Assembly (NCBI GenBank): GCA_020436085.1 | Contig: JAGQYM010000009.1 | Location: 1 to 64,000 of the forward strand | DNA: 64,000 bases | Direction of reading: 5' to 3' | Source: Cyclobacteriaceae bacterium | GTDB lineage: Bacteria; Bacteroidota; Bacteroidia; Cytophagales; Cyclobacteriaceae | Shown here: in pieces, positions 53,343-62,139 of the stretch | Position numbering within the stretch: the first letter of the stretch is position 1 | Layout of the letters: each line of letters starts with the position of its first letter | Position numbers and translations under genes: made by a program | The notes under the pieces: model-generated | The model's input: only the letters and a program-made list of their open reading frames with translations | The model's database searches: none | Told to the model about the DNA's origin: nothing

Positions 53343-53756
53343 ATGGTTCAACCTGGATTTCGCTTTCATCAATTTAAACAGCTAACTCCTGCGATGGTGT
53401 CCAGCTTTGCAAAAGAGGCCGGAGACATGAACCCCCTCCATCATGATGAAGACATTGCATCAAAGTCTGTTTACAAACAACTTATTGCAAGTGGACCACA
53501 CACCACTTCGCTTCTGATGGGAGCCGTAGCAACTCGTTTCAGTGAAATGGGTCCGATGGTTGGTCTTGAGTTTTCATTCAGATTTAGAAAAGCAATTAGT
53601 GCATCCGAACAGATCAAAATAGAGTTGCTGGTGGTCAACGTGACCGAGCACGCTCGTCTTGGTGGCTATTTAGTTGATCTCCGTGGAAGAATTCAAAAAG
53701 AAGATGGAACAACGGCTCTTGGAGCTAAAGGACTAATTCTGTTGCGGAACAATTAG
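53343..53756 (+). CDS. MaoC-like (R)-specific hydratase
   Basis: Encodes 137 residues from ATG 53343, 1 nt after the amidohydrolase stop; an open frame upstream to 53292 lies inside that gene. Hot-dog fold of the (R)-enoyl-CoA hydratase type. The active-site signature FAKEAGDMNPLHHDEDIA gives Asp28 and His33. MaoC-type proteins hydrate enoyl-CoA or act in fatty-acid and polyketide metabolism. The close linkage with an exported amidohydrolase is odd, as this enzyme is cytoplasmic. Confidence 0.9.
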   Translation: MVQPGFRFHQFKQLTPAMVSSFAKEAGDMNPLHHDEDIASKSVYKQLIASGPHTTSLLMGAVATRFSEMGPMVGLEFSFRFRKAISASEQIKIELLVVNVTEHARLGGYLVDLRGRIQKEDGTTALGAKGLILLRNN

Positions 53757-53803
53757 ACAATGTGTTTTTGTCGCTATCTTCACCGTCTTAAATTTTTCCG
53801 CGC

Positions 53804-54346
53804 ATGAAACTTACTTCAAGAAATACTCATCGTGACATCGCCTACTTTTATGTTGGGCTGATCATCGCATTTTCTATATCAGGAATTTTTCTCAACCACA
53901 GAAGGCAACTTAATCCGAGGCGATACACCTACGAAACGCGAGAGTTTCAAGTCAATCCCTTCACAAAGGATCAAGCAGATGAAGCATTCGTTAAGCAATT
54001 GACATCGGCACAAAAAATAGATGATGAGATGAGAAGATTTCAGGCATCGGATACCGAGCTTTCCATCTCATTTACGCAAAACGATGTTAAGGTTGATATG
54101 GCTACGGGTAAAGGGAGCATTGTCACTTATCGAACCATTCCTCTTCTCGGACAAATGACCCAGCTCCATCAAGACACAAGCAATTGGTGGATTTACTATT
54201 CTGACTTCTTCGGGTTGGGAATGCTGACGTTGGCCATCACCGGAATGTTTATTGAAAAAGGCAAAAACAGCTTTCGCAAAAGAGGATTAAAGCTCGCATT
54301 GATAGGCATTATATTCCCGCTGATATTCCTGTTCCTGCTTTCCTAG
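53804..54346 (+). CDS. Small PepSY-associated membrane protein
   Basis: Encodes 180 residues. Membrane helix at about 13-30 (IAYFYVGLIIAFSISGIFLNH), a periplasmic segment of about 85 residues with a PepSY-like strand pattern (LSISFTQNDVKVDMATGKGSIVTYRTIP), then LLGQMTQLHQDTSNWWIYYSDFFGLGMLTLAITGMFI, which is the PepSY-associated TM form with an HxD...W motif, and a last helix (LALIGIIFPLIFLFLLS). It is a short version of the iron-uptake-associated PepSY proteins. It could take part in heme or iron reduction, as family members do; the His residues in the helices may bind heme. The gene starts 47 bp after maoC. Confidence 0.82.
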   Translation: MKLTSRNTHRDIAYFYVGLIIAFSISGIFLNHRRQLNPRRYTYETREFQVNPFTKDQADEAFVKQLTSAQKIDDEMRRFQASDTELSISFTQNDVKVDMATGKGSIVTYRTIPLLGQMTQLHQDTSNWWIYYSDFFGLGMLTLAITGMFIEKGKNSFRKRGLKLALIGIIFPLIFLFLLS

Positions 54347-54449
54347 CAAACTGACACCTGTTAAATTGAATTAAGGACGTTTAGCATAACTTTATTGTCC
54401 TGTTAGGTTCATTCCCCCATTTTCGTCCCACACCCCGAAATTCTTAGTT

Positions 54450-57400
54450 ATGAGATTAACAATTCCATTTGCTCTCGGCCTAGTTGTATTGTCATCCATT
54501 GCACTTAGTGCGCAAGTTATTACGGATGCAGATTCGGTCTTTTTTCAATCGCTGTCATTCCGAAATGTAGGTCCCACACGTGGTGGGCGAGCAACAACGG
54601 TCCAAGGTGTAACAAAACAACCCGGAACATTTTATATGGGTGCAACGGGCGGTGGAGTGTGGAAGACCGAAGACTACGGAATCAACTGGAGAAACATCAC
54701 GGATGGATTTTTCAAGACACCTTCAATCGGTGCTATTAAAGTGTATCAGGAAGATCCAAAAATTATTTATGTAGGAACGGGATCAGACGGCATTCGCTCA
54801 AATGTGATTATTGGTAAAGGAGTTTATAAATCTGAAAATGCCGGCAAGACATGGACTCATATCGGCCTTGAGAAAGCAGGGCAAATTGGAGCCGTTGAGG
54901 TTCATCCGTCCAATCCGAATATCGTTTTTGTTGCCTCTCAGGGCCAGCCGTTCGAACGCAATGAAGAACGAGGGGTTTACAGAACCAAAGACGGTGGAAA
55001 AACCTGGGATCGTGTTTTATATCACTCGGATAGTGTAGGCGCAACCGACCTTGAATTTGCTCCCAACAATCCGAACATCATCTACGCGTCTATGTGGCGT
55101 AATGAACGTAAGCCATGGACGATCATTAGCGGTGCCAATAAAATTGGTGGCGTTTACAAGTCAACCGATGGTGGTGATACATGGAAGAAAGTAACAAAGG
55201 GGTTGCCACAAGGTCTGATTGGTAAAATTGATTTTGCCGTATCTCCAGCAAACCCAAACAGGCTTTGGGCGTTGGTAGAAGCTCCAGCAAATGAACGCGG
55301 AGTGTACAGATCAGACGATCAGGGGGAATCATTTACATTGGTCAGCACCAAAAAAGATCTTACTGATCGTCCATTCTACTATTGCAACATTGACGCTAAT
55401 CCACTGAATGCTGATGTGATCTTTGTGATGGCTACTAACTTCTACAAATCAGTAAATGGTGGCAAAACATGGAAAGAACTTCAACCACCACATGGTGACA
55501 ATCATGATATGTGGATGCATCCGACTGACACCTTGCAATTCATTCAATGCAATGATGGCGGAGCAAATATTACAATGAATGGTGGTAAGTCTTGGTCTTC
55601 TCAGGAAAATCAACCTACCGCAGAACTGTATCAGGTAGAAGTGGATGATCAATATCCATACTGGCTCTATGCTGGTCAGCAGGACAACACTACTATCGCT
55701 GTTCCGTCACTTCCACCCTATGATGCACCTGCTGGCGCGAGCGCATTCTGGATGGCGGTCGGTGGATGTGAAACAGGACCGGCTGTGCCAAAGCCTGGTG
55801 ATCCCAACATTGTGTATTCAAATTGCAAAGGTCGCTTTGGCGTTTACGACAAACGTTCTGGTCAAGAGCGTCAGTACTATGTAGGCGCAACGAATATTTA
55901 TGGACACAATCCTAAAGATTTGAAATACAGATTTCAACGCGTGTCTCCAGTGTTTGCTTCGTATCACAACCCAAATGTTGTGTATCACGGCTCACAATAC
56001 CTCCACAAAACAACCAACGATGGTATTACCTGGGAAACCATCTCTGCGGACTTAACAGCGAATGAACCCGGCAAACAGGTAATCTCAGGTTCTCCAATCA
56101 CCAGAGATGTAACCGGTGAAGAATACTACAGCACCATCTATGAAATCAATGAGTCAAGACTGAAAGAAGGTTTGATCTGGGTAGGCGCTAATGATGGTCC
56201 AATTCACGTAACTAAGGATGGCGGAAAGACATGGGATAATGTAACTCCGGCCATCGTTCCCAAGGGTGGTCGCGTAGACTGCATCGAGCCCTCTCCGCAC
56301 AAAGAAGGGAAAGCCTATGCAGCAATCCTGTTGTATCAGGTTGGTGATTGGAAGCCCTATCTGGTAAAAACAACCGACTATGGTAAAACCTGGTCGATTA
56401 TTACAAAAGGCATTCCCGCTGATTATCCTGCCAGAACTATTCGCGAAGATCCGGAACAGGAAGGATTACTTTATGCGGGAACCGAGTACGGCCTGTTTAT
56501 TTCTTTTGACGATGGAGCTTCATGGCGACCGTTTCAACAAAATCTTCCGGTCACGCCTGTTACCGATATCAAAGTGTTCAGGAATGATCTCATCCTTTCA
56601 ACAATGGGAAGATCATTTTGGATAATGGACAACATTTCCGCCTTGCACCAATTGGTGAAGGCAAAAACTTCGGGCAATGCGTACCTGTTTCAGCCAGAAG
56701 GCGGGCTCAGATTCCGGCACAGCGGCACAGGAAAAAATGCAGTGCCGAATTATCCAGCCCCGGGTGTGACGATTGACTATTACCTGGCTTCGTCAACGAA
56801 GGATGATATCAAACTCGAAATTCTCGATCCGGATAACAAGTTGATTCGATCCTATACGAGCAAAGCGCCCGCAAAGGACACCACCAAAGTGGGAACGGAT
56901 ATGGCGACAGGATTTACAACAACCCGACCTAAAACAGATCTGAGCAAAGAAAGTGGGACACATCGTTTTCGATGGGATATGACGCATGAGGGACCCTGGG
57001 ACAAAGATCCAGCAAGAAGTTTGCGCGGTGGGCCGATGGTGAGACCCGGTGTTTATCAGGCACGATTAACTGTTGATGGCAAATCATTCACACAGTCTTT
57101 CGAAGTTGAAATGGACCCCAAAGTGGACATGACAAAAACGGGAGATGAGGATGTGAAAGCACAGGAGAGATTATCGCTTGAAGTGGTTGCACTGGAAGAT
57201 GCTGCCAAAAGGGTTGCAGAAAAAATCAAAGAAAGGAGAAAGGAACTTGAAAAGCTGATTAAGGCAGGTAAACGCACCAAACAATACTCACAGGAAGATC
57301 AGAAGCTTGCACAGATTCAAGATCAATTAATCACACCAGAAGGAATTTACATGACTCCCATGTTGATCGATCAATTGCGTTACCTGCGCTCTATGCTTAA

Positions 57401-57509
57401 CCAGGCTGATCAGCGACCAGGAAAAGATGCGTATGAACGCTACGATGAACTGAAGAATCGCTTTTCAAATATTCAGAACTCATACGTGAAGCTTGGACCA
57501 AAGATGTAG
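54450..57509 (+). CDS. Large exported BNR/sortilin-like beta-propeller protein
   Basis: Encodes 1019 residues. Signal peptide (1-21), then many BNR/VPS10-like repeats with the S/T-x-D-x-G-x-x-W aspartate box: KTEDYGINW, KSENAGKTW, RTKDGGKTW, KSTDGGDTW, KSVNGGKTW, TTDYGKTW, SFDDGASW. These form two large seven- or ten-bladed propellers (about 30-730). Residues about 760-880 hold a beta domain (FRWDMTHEGPWD, PGVYQARLTVDG, like a FlgD-type fold), and the C-terminal 130 are helical and charged (VVALEDAAKRVAEKIKERRKEL). Similar Bacteroidota proteins are annotated as glycosyl hydrolase or sortilin-like but without proven activity. No T9SS sorting domain is visible, so it is probably periplasmic. 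Confidence 0.85.
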   Translation: MRLTIPFALGLVVLSSIALSAQVITDADSVFFQSLSFRNVGPTRGGRATTVQGVTKQPGTFYMGATGGGVWKTEDYGINWRNITDGFFKTPSIGAIKVYQEDPKIIYVGTGSDGIRSNVIIGKGVYKSENAGKTWTHIGLEKAGQIGAVEVHPSNPNIVFVASQGQPFERNEERGVYRTKDGGKTWDRVLYHSDSVGATDLEFAPNNPNIIYASMWRNERKPWTIISGANKIGGVYKSTDGGDTWKKVTKGLPQGLIGKIDFAVSPANPNRLWALVEAPANERGVYRSDDQGESFTLVSTKKDLTDRPFYYCNIDANPLNADVIFVMATNFYKSVNGGKTWKELQPPHGDNHDMWMHPTDTLQFIQCNDGGANITMNGGKSWSSQENQPTAELYQVEVDDQYPYWLYAGQQDNTTIAVPSLPPYDAPAGASAFWMAVGGCETGPAVPKPGDPNIVYSNCKGRFGVYDKRSGQERQYYVGATNIYGHNPKDLKYRFQRVSPVFASYHNPNVVYHGSQYLHKTTNDGITWETISADLTANEPGKQVISGSPITRDVTGEEYYSTIYEINESRLKEGLIWVGANDGPIHVTKDGGKTWDNVTPAIVPKGGRVDCIEPSPHKEGKAYAAILLYQVGDWKPYLVKTTDYGKTWSIITKGIPADYPARTIREDPEQEGLLYAGTEYGLFISFDDGASWRPFQQNLPVTPVTDIKVFRNDLILSTMGRSFWIMDNISALHQLVKAKTSGNAYLFQPEGGLRFRHSGTGKNAVPNYPAPGVTIDYYLASSTKDDIKLEILDPDNKLIRSYTSKAPAKDTTKVGTDMATGFTTTRPKTDLSKESGTHRFRWDMTHEGPWDKDPARSLRGGPMVRPGVYQARLTVDGKSFTQSFEVEMDPKVDMTKTGDEDVKAQERLSLEVVALEDAAKRVAEKIKERRKELEKLIKAGKRTKQYSQEDQKLAQIQDQLITPEGIYMTPMLIDQLRYLRSMLNQADQRPGKDAYERYDELKNRFSNIQNSYVKLGPKM

Positions 57510-57510
57510 G

Positions 57511-58155
57511 CTAGCGCTGTAGCTGTTCGCTGATTGCTTTCAGTGCTTTAGGATATTGGCGTTCCTTCAGTTGGGTGGCTAGGTTAATTTCAATATCCAG
57601 CGCGCGGTATATCTTTTCAAAGGAATCTTTCTTACCAGATATGTTGCGCAGTTCTGAGATGATCGTGTCATCAAAACTGTTGACCTTTTCTTGCAGGTCG
57701 TAAGTCGACTCAAGTGTAAATGCCAATTCAAAATCTATAGCAGCAAGAATCCCGGTTCGATGCGTAGTAACCCAGGCCACCTCTGAAAGTTGGAAAAGTT
57801 CGAGATTGATTTTCACACCGGTTCCGTCTGAAGTAAGATATTCTCCGTACTGCGCCAACAGAGGGTTCAATCTCTCTTTTGACACTCGTACCTCCATGTC
57901 TTCATCGATGTATTTAAGATATTCTTCCAGCATATCACGCTGACGCTTATTTTTTGTAATGATAGAATCCATCCCGCCCTGGTTCTTCTCGATTTCAATT
58001 CTAATGTTCTGAAGGGCTGTTTCAATGCTGTCACTTTCCTTTCTCGATTCGTTCCAACTATTCAGCCAAAAAGCCATCAGCACCCCAAGTACTACACTTA
58101 CAAAACCAACAAAATGGTTCAGCCACTCTATTTTGTTCCTTTTTTCCGCGCTCAT
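57511..58155 (-). CDS. Membrane-anchored coiled-coil protein of unknown function
   Basis: Encodes 214 residues. An N-terminal membrane helix (about 14-30, HFVGFVSVVLGVLMAFWLNSW) followed by a long periplasmic helical region that is partly coiled coil (SDSIETALQNIRIEIEKN; NKRQRDMLEEYLKYIDED). The helix-then-NSWNESRK pattern is shared by a group of Bacteroidota proteins of unknown function (DUF6090-like); I consider this the best match but the rest was not checked. Its stop is 1 bp from that of the convergent BNR gene. Divergent from the TPR gene at 58217. Confidence 0.78.
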   Translation of the reverse strand: MSAEKRNKIEWLNHFVGFVSVVLGVLMAFWLNSWNESRKESDSIETALQNIRIEIEKNQGGMDSIITKNKRQRDMLEEYLKYIDEDMEVRVSKERLNPLLAQYGEYLTSDGTGVKINLELFQLSEVAWVTTHRTGILAAIDFELAFTLESTYDLQEKVNSFDDTIISELRNISGKKDSFEKIYRALDIEINLATQLKERQYPKALKAISEQLQR

Positions 58156-58216
58156 AGAAATCTAATTTATTTGATTTTACTCTTTGATCAGCCAGTTTAA
58201 TCTCAGAATTTTGAAA

Positions 58217-59026
58217 ATGCACGTGTTTCGTATAGGTTTCATGGTTTGGATAGCTGTACTATCCTGTTCTGCTAACGCTCAACATCTTTCTCTTTCTACT
58301 CCTTCGGACTCAGCTCTGCATTATTATTATGAAGGTTGGCGACAGGTGATGGATGAAGGAAACTACACTGCCTCTGAAAATGCCTATCGCACGATGATGA
58401 ACTTTGATCCGGAGTTCTTAGTGGGACTGAGCCTGCTTGGTCGAATTACCCGTGATTTAAACGAACGGCAGAAGATTGAAGCAACATTGTTAGAAAGGCG
58501 AGATGAGATTTCCGGTGACGAACGACTTTTGCTTGACAACTATATCGCCCTGGTAAAACTCACCAATCTAAGGGAGACCGACCCTGACGCAGCCAAACAA
58601 CAGTTGACATCTATTTTCCAGTCGAATGAAAAGAATCTTAGAAAACTCGTTCACGATTATCCCGATGAAATCTATTACAAATCAGAATACATTGAAGTAC
58701 TTCATCGCAATTATGGAGCTGCCGCAGCTCTTGACTCTTTGAATCAAATCGCATCTGCAAAACAAAAGAGAATGCCTTTTTTGCTTGGGTATGCCGCACA
58801 CATGGAGGCTGAACTTGGCAAGTTTGATCCCGCATTGAAAAAAGCGAATCAACTTTCTAAACTATTTAAATACCGTTCTGCCAAACCTCTTGTAGTGTTT
58901 GGTGACATCTATTTTCAAAAAGGTGATAAGAAGAAAGCGTCAGACTACATTAACAAAGCTTTGGAAATCGACCCGGGGAACATTGATGCGCAGCGGCTAA
59001 AAAAGCGATTGGAGGAGCTGAATTAG
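58217..59026 (+). CDS. Exported TPR-repeat protein
   Basis: Encodes 269 residues from ATG 58217, which opens a signal peptide (FMVWIAVLSCSANA); the frame is open from 58184. The mature protein is helical with TPR-type repeats: ALHYYYEGWRQVMDEGNYTASENAYRTM, PEFLVGLSLLGRITRDLNE, KPLVVFGDIYFQKGDKKKASDYINKALEIDPG. At least three repeats are plausible. TPRs bind peptides or proteins; the partner is unknown. Its stop lies 2 bp from that of the convergent membrane protein of the sigma-factor unit. Confidence 0.82.
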   Translation: MHVFRIGFMVWIAVLSCSANAQHLSLSTPSDSALHYYYEGWRQVMDEGNYTASENAYRTMMNFDPEFLVGLSLLGRITRDLNERQKIEATLLERRDEISGDERLLLDNYIALVKLTNLRETDPDAAKQQLTSIFQSNEKNLRKLVHDYPDEIYYKSEYIEVLHRNYGAAAALDSLNQIASAKQKRMPFLLGYAAHMEAELGKFDPALKKANQLSKLFKYRSAKPLVVFGDIYFQKGDKKKASDYINKALEIDPGNIDAQRLKKRLEELN

Positions 59027-59028
59027 TT

Positions 59029-59613
59029 TCAGTCGCGGCTGTTCATCTCGTCCAACATGCCTTTAATTTTTTTTAGCTTGCTGCTGTAGACTAGGTGAAC
59101 AATCAGAAAGCAAGCTGCCAGTGACGCCAAGTACACTCCGCCAATGCGAGCATAAAAAAGAGGATCGTCCAGTTTATCCCTAATAGGCTTGTCTTTCAAC
59201 CCCAAGTACAATCCGAGACCAAATGCAATTGTAAATAATAGAGAGAGTGATATTTGATATTTCCTCACAAAATCTCGCAGTTCTTTATGTACCTCTATCA
59301 AGTATTCCCGTACATCAGAAGTTGGTTGAATAGCGTGAAGCTTGTTGTATAGTCTCTTATAGTACAGCACGATAATTGTCATAAACAATATAAGAACGCC
59401 ACTAAATGCATAGTCACCTTTGTACAAGAAATAGCCAATCATCAAAATGCTTACTACAATGTTGGCAATATGTTCCACGCGCGTAAAAGTCTTTAACTTC
59501 TCAACAATTGATTGAGACCGCTTTCGCAGCATGGCTTCGAGCTCTCCTTCCTTCAGCTCAGGCGTTGACAGCCTTTGAGTCTGCCATATCTCCTTGATGT
59601 CCAACTCTTGCAT
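59029..59613 (-). CDS. Four-helix membrane protein overlapping an ECF sigma factor gene
   Basis: Encodes 194 residues. About 45 soluble residues rich in charge (MQELDIKEIWQTQ...EAMLRKRSQSIVEKLKTF) precede four membrane helices (about 52-68, 70-86, 122-138, 154-172) and a charged C-terminal tail. Its start lies inside the 3' end of the ECF sigma factor gene (59558-60091), a 56-bp overlap in another frame. The position suggests an anti-sigma factor, and the soluble N-terminus could hold the sigma factor at the membrane, but no zinc-type (HxxxCxxC) or FecR domain is seen. The anti-sigma role is inference from gene order. Confidence 0.78.
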   Translation of the reverse strand: MQELDIKEIWQTQRLSTPELKEGELEAMLRKRSQSIVEKLKTFTRVEHIANIVVSILMIGYFLYKGDYAFSGVLILFMTIIVLYYKRLYNKLHAIQPTSDVREYLIEVHKELRDFVRKYQISLSLLFTIAFGLGLYLGLKDKPIRDKLDDPLFYARIGGVYLASLAACFLIVHLVYSSKLKKIKGMLDEMNSRD

Positions 59614-60091
59614 CGATGTATTTCTTTAGTTGACTTTTTATCCTGTTGATTCTCACTCCCACATTAGTTCTTGTCATTCCCAGTATATCTGCGATTTCAT
59701 TGTATTGTTTGTCCTCGAGGTACAGCAGAATGATTGCGCGCTCTATGTCCTTTAGTTGTTTGATCGCATCGTACAACAATGCGACCTGTTCATGCACAGG
59801 ATCAATCCCCTCCTGCGCAGGCTCTTTCAACATATTGTCAATTGAGCTGGTCTGCGGTTTCCGTTTTCTTCTTTTAAAATGTGTAAGGCATACGTTAAGC
59901 GCTACGCGATATACCCAGGTGGATACCTTGGACTCACTTCTGAAAGATTCATAACCGCGCCACAGTTGCAGTGCCACCTCCTGAAAAAGATCCTGGAAAT
60001 CCTCTTCGTTATCCGAATAGGAGCGGCATATTTTGGTAATTATGGCCTTCTGATCCCTAACAAATGTGTTGAAGAATTCTTTAGAGCTCAT
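59558..60091 (-). CDS. ECF-family RNA polymerase sigma factor
   Basis: Encodes 177 residues. Sigma-2 region: DLFQEVALQLWRGYESFRSESKVSTWVYRVALNVCLTHFKRRKRK, containing the -10-melting and core-binding parts. Sigma-4 region: LKDIERAIILLYLEDKQYNEIADILGMTRTNVGVRINRIKSQLKK, a helix-turn-helix for the -35/-33 element. No extra SnoaL domain or C-terminal extension is present apart from a short tail (GHQGDMADSKAVNA). The gene overlaps the downstream four-helix membrane protein gene by 56 bp, so the two are translationally coupled. Members of this layout in Cytophagales answer to envelope or stress signals; the stimulus is unknown here. Confidence 0.92.
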   Translation of the reverse strand: MSSKEFFNTFVRDQKAIITKICRSYSDNEEDFQDLFQEVALQLWRGYESFRSESKVSTWVYRVALNVCLTHFKRRKRKPQTSSIDNMLKEPAQEGIDPVHEQVALLYDAIKQLKDIERAIILLYLEDKQYNEIADILGMTRTNVGVRINRIKSQLKKYIDARVGHQGDMADSKAVNA

Positions 60092-60234
60092 CCAATCTGT
60101 GTAGTCGGCCAGTTAGTCGTCAATCGCCTGTTTTTATTACATGCCGAAGGTCGTTATTGGCCTATGGAATGTATCGATATTAAATTAATTTGAACGAGAA
60201 ACCTGAACTCAATTCACTTTAAATCTTCAACGAT

Positions 60235-61520
60235 ATGCGATTAGCGATACTTAGCCTTATGCTATTTCTCTCGACCGGTCTGTTTGCTCAGAAAACGATT
60301 AGAGCCAATGCCGAGCGTATGGAAACAAGGATAAAAGAGCTCTCTAAGTTTGGGACTAATCCAGAAGGAGGCGTTAGTCGTGTGGCCTATAGCGATGCTG
60401 ACATTGCCGGAAGGAAGTATGTCATCGAGCTGATGAAAAACGCTGGACTCGAAGTAACAATTGATTTTGCTGGAAATATCGTTGGCAAACGTGCTGGAAA
60501 AAATAACAACCTCCCTCCTATTGCCTTCGGATCACACATTGACAGCGTGCTCGGTGGCGGCAACTACGATGGAGATGTGGGTTCGCTTGGCGCAATTGAA
60601 TGCATTGAGCTGATGAAGGAAAATAATATTACCACCAATCATCCGCTGGAGGTTTTCATATTTCAAAATGAAGAGGGCGGACTTGTGGGAAGTGAGGCAA
60701 TTGCTGGCATCTTGCACGATGAGCAACTAAGTCTTCTCAGCAGCAGTGGAAAAACACTCCGTCAGGGAATGATCGATATTGGTGGTGATCCACAACGATA
60801 CAAAGAGGTGGCAAGAAAGAAGGGAGCATTCAAGGCATTTCTGGAGCTACACATCGAGCAGGGTGGCTTTCTCGATCAGGAAGGAATTAATATCGGAGTG
60901 GTAGAAGGAATTGTTGGCATCAAGCAATGGATGGTAACTTTTGAAGGAAAAGCAAATCATGCAGGCACTACGCCAATGAATCAACGACAGGATGCGATGG
61001 TGGCTGCGGCCAAATATGTATTGGAGACAAACAGAATTGCACTCACTACACCAGGACGCCAGGTGGCAACCAACGGTAAAATAAATGCTGAGCCTGGTGC
61101 CCCCAATGTGATCCCCGGCAAAGTCGACATGACCTTGGAGATACGTGATCTTGACTTCGACAAAATGATGAGTGTGTTTGAAGCAATCAAAATATCAGGC
61201 GAGAAAATTGAAAAGGAAACAGGTGTAAAAATTTCGTATCAGCCATTGAATGAAAATATTCCAGCCATCACAGATAAAAGAGTGCAAGAAGCAATTGCTG
61301 CATCCGCCAAAGACCTTGGCTTTCATCGAAGTTTATGCCGAGTGGCGCTGGACATGACACCCAGGATATGGCTCGACTGGCTCCTACAGGAATGATATTC
61401 GTGCCTAGTAAGGACGGCATAAGTCATTCACCAAAAGAATATACTTCTCCTCAGGATATGGCAAACGGTGCGAGTGTGTTGCTTCAAACGATCATCAAAC
61501 TGGATAAGGCCAAGATGTAA
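60235..61520 (+). pseudogene. Zn-dependent amidohydrolase (AAH/N-carbamoyl-amino-acid hydrolase family) with a frameshift
   Basis: The first frame (60235-61395) gives 386 residues with a signal peptide and the zinc ligands GSHIDS (His101), NYDGDV (Asp112), QNEEGG (Glu146-147) and ELHIEQ (His206), and the GKANHAGTTPM lid. The C-terminus is then lost: the last 22 residues (from GFHRSL) are unlike the family, while the second frame (starting in the codon before ATG 61335 and ending 61520) carries MPSGAGHDTQDMARLAPTG and GISHSPKEYTSP, the usual ending, with the final zinc ligand in the HSPxE motif. Inserting one base near 61328-61331 (for example in the AA of CGAAG) restores a 428-residue protein. 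A sequencing error, a phase-variable run or a genuine pseudogene are possible. Confidence 0.85.
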
Positions 61521-61570
61521 AAATTTCCTTTCGGCTAAACCCTTGATCAGGTGGTGCCGTAAACCTGAGG

Positions 61571-62059
61571 ATGACACGTATACTCCTCAGTACCACGTTT
61601 TTTATTTCATTGACGTTTGCCACCCATGGTCAGAGCCACACACATTTGGCCAAAGATCTCCTTCTATCTCTTAACGGAAATTTCAAATGGCAAATTCTCA
61701 AACCTTCAGAGAACAAAGTTGTTCGCGAAGGATTTCGGCATAGTCGCTTGAAGATGGATAGTTTGATTGTAGAAATCGAAGAAACATTCAACAACTCCGA
61801 TGTGCAGATGACAGGTCTAATGGGTTATAATTCTTCAACCAAAAAATATTTTTCTATCAATTGCTACAACGTGGACATGGGGCCACATGTCCTCTTTGGT
61901 GAGGCCGTTGATGAAAACACTATTGAATTTACAGATACACAAGAGGTCTCTACACTACGAATAGTCAGCCCTGACAAACATGAGTGGTCATACCAAAATC
62001 TGATTGGTAATAAATGGGTGCCTCGAGATCTAAAAATCACCTTTACGCGAATACCATAA
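61571..62059 (+). CDS. Exported lipocalin-like protein (DUF1579-like)
   Basis: Encodes 162 residues. Signal peptide (about 1-20), then a beta-barrel type pattern: LSLNGNFKWQILKPSENKVV, DVQMTGLMGYNSSTKKYFSINCYN, ENTIEFTDTQEVSTLRIVSPDKHEWSYQNLIGNKWVPRDLKITFTRI. It has the heel-like strands of DUF1579-type proteins that follow a measure-the-difference layout in Bacteroidota; assignment by pattern only. Starts 50 bp after the amidohydrolase remnant. Ligand unknown. Confidence 0.72.
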   Translation: MTRILLSTTFFISLTFATHGQSHTHLAKDLLLSLNGNFKWQILKPSENKVVREGFRHSRLKMDSLIVEIEETFNNSDVQMTGLMGYNSSTKKYFSINCYNVDMGPHVLFGEAVDENTIEFTDTQEVSTLRIVSPDKHEWSYQNLIGNKWVPRDLKITFTRIP

Positions 62060-62139
62060 TCTAACGTTTGAAATCGTTGATTTTGTCCGCTCAACAAAAA
62101 TCTTCACTCATCCCTGACAATTTTCTATAGATTGTTAGT

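Noticed and set aside
19571-57509. GC-skew switch supporting an origin at about 34.1 kb
   Set aside because: A hand count over four 60-base lines on each side gave G/C of 55/49 on the left and 57/64 on the right; the sample is tiny and points the wrong way, so it is not used as support.
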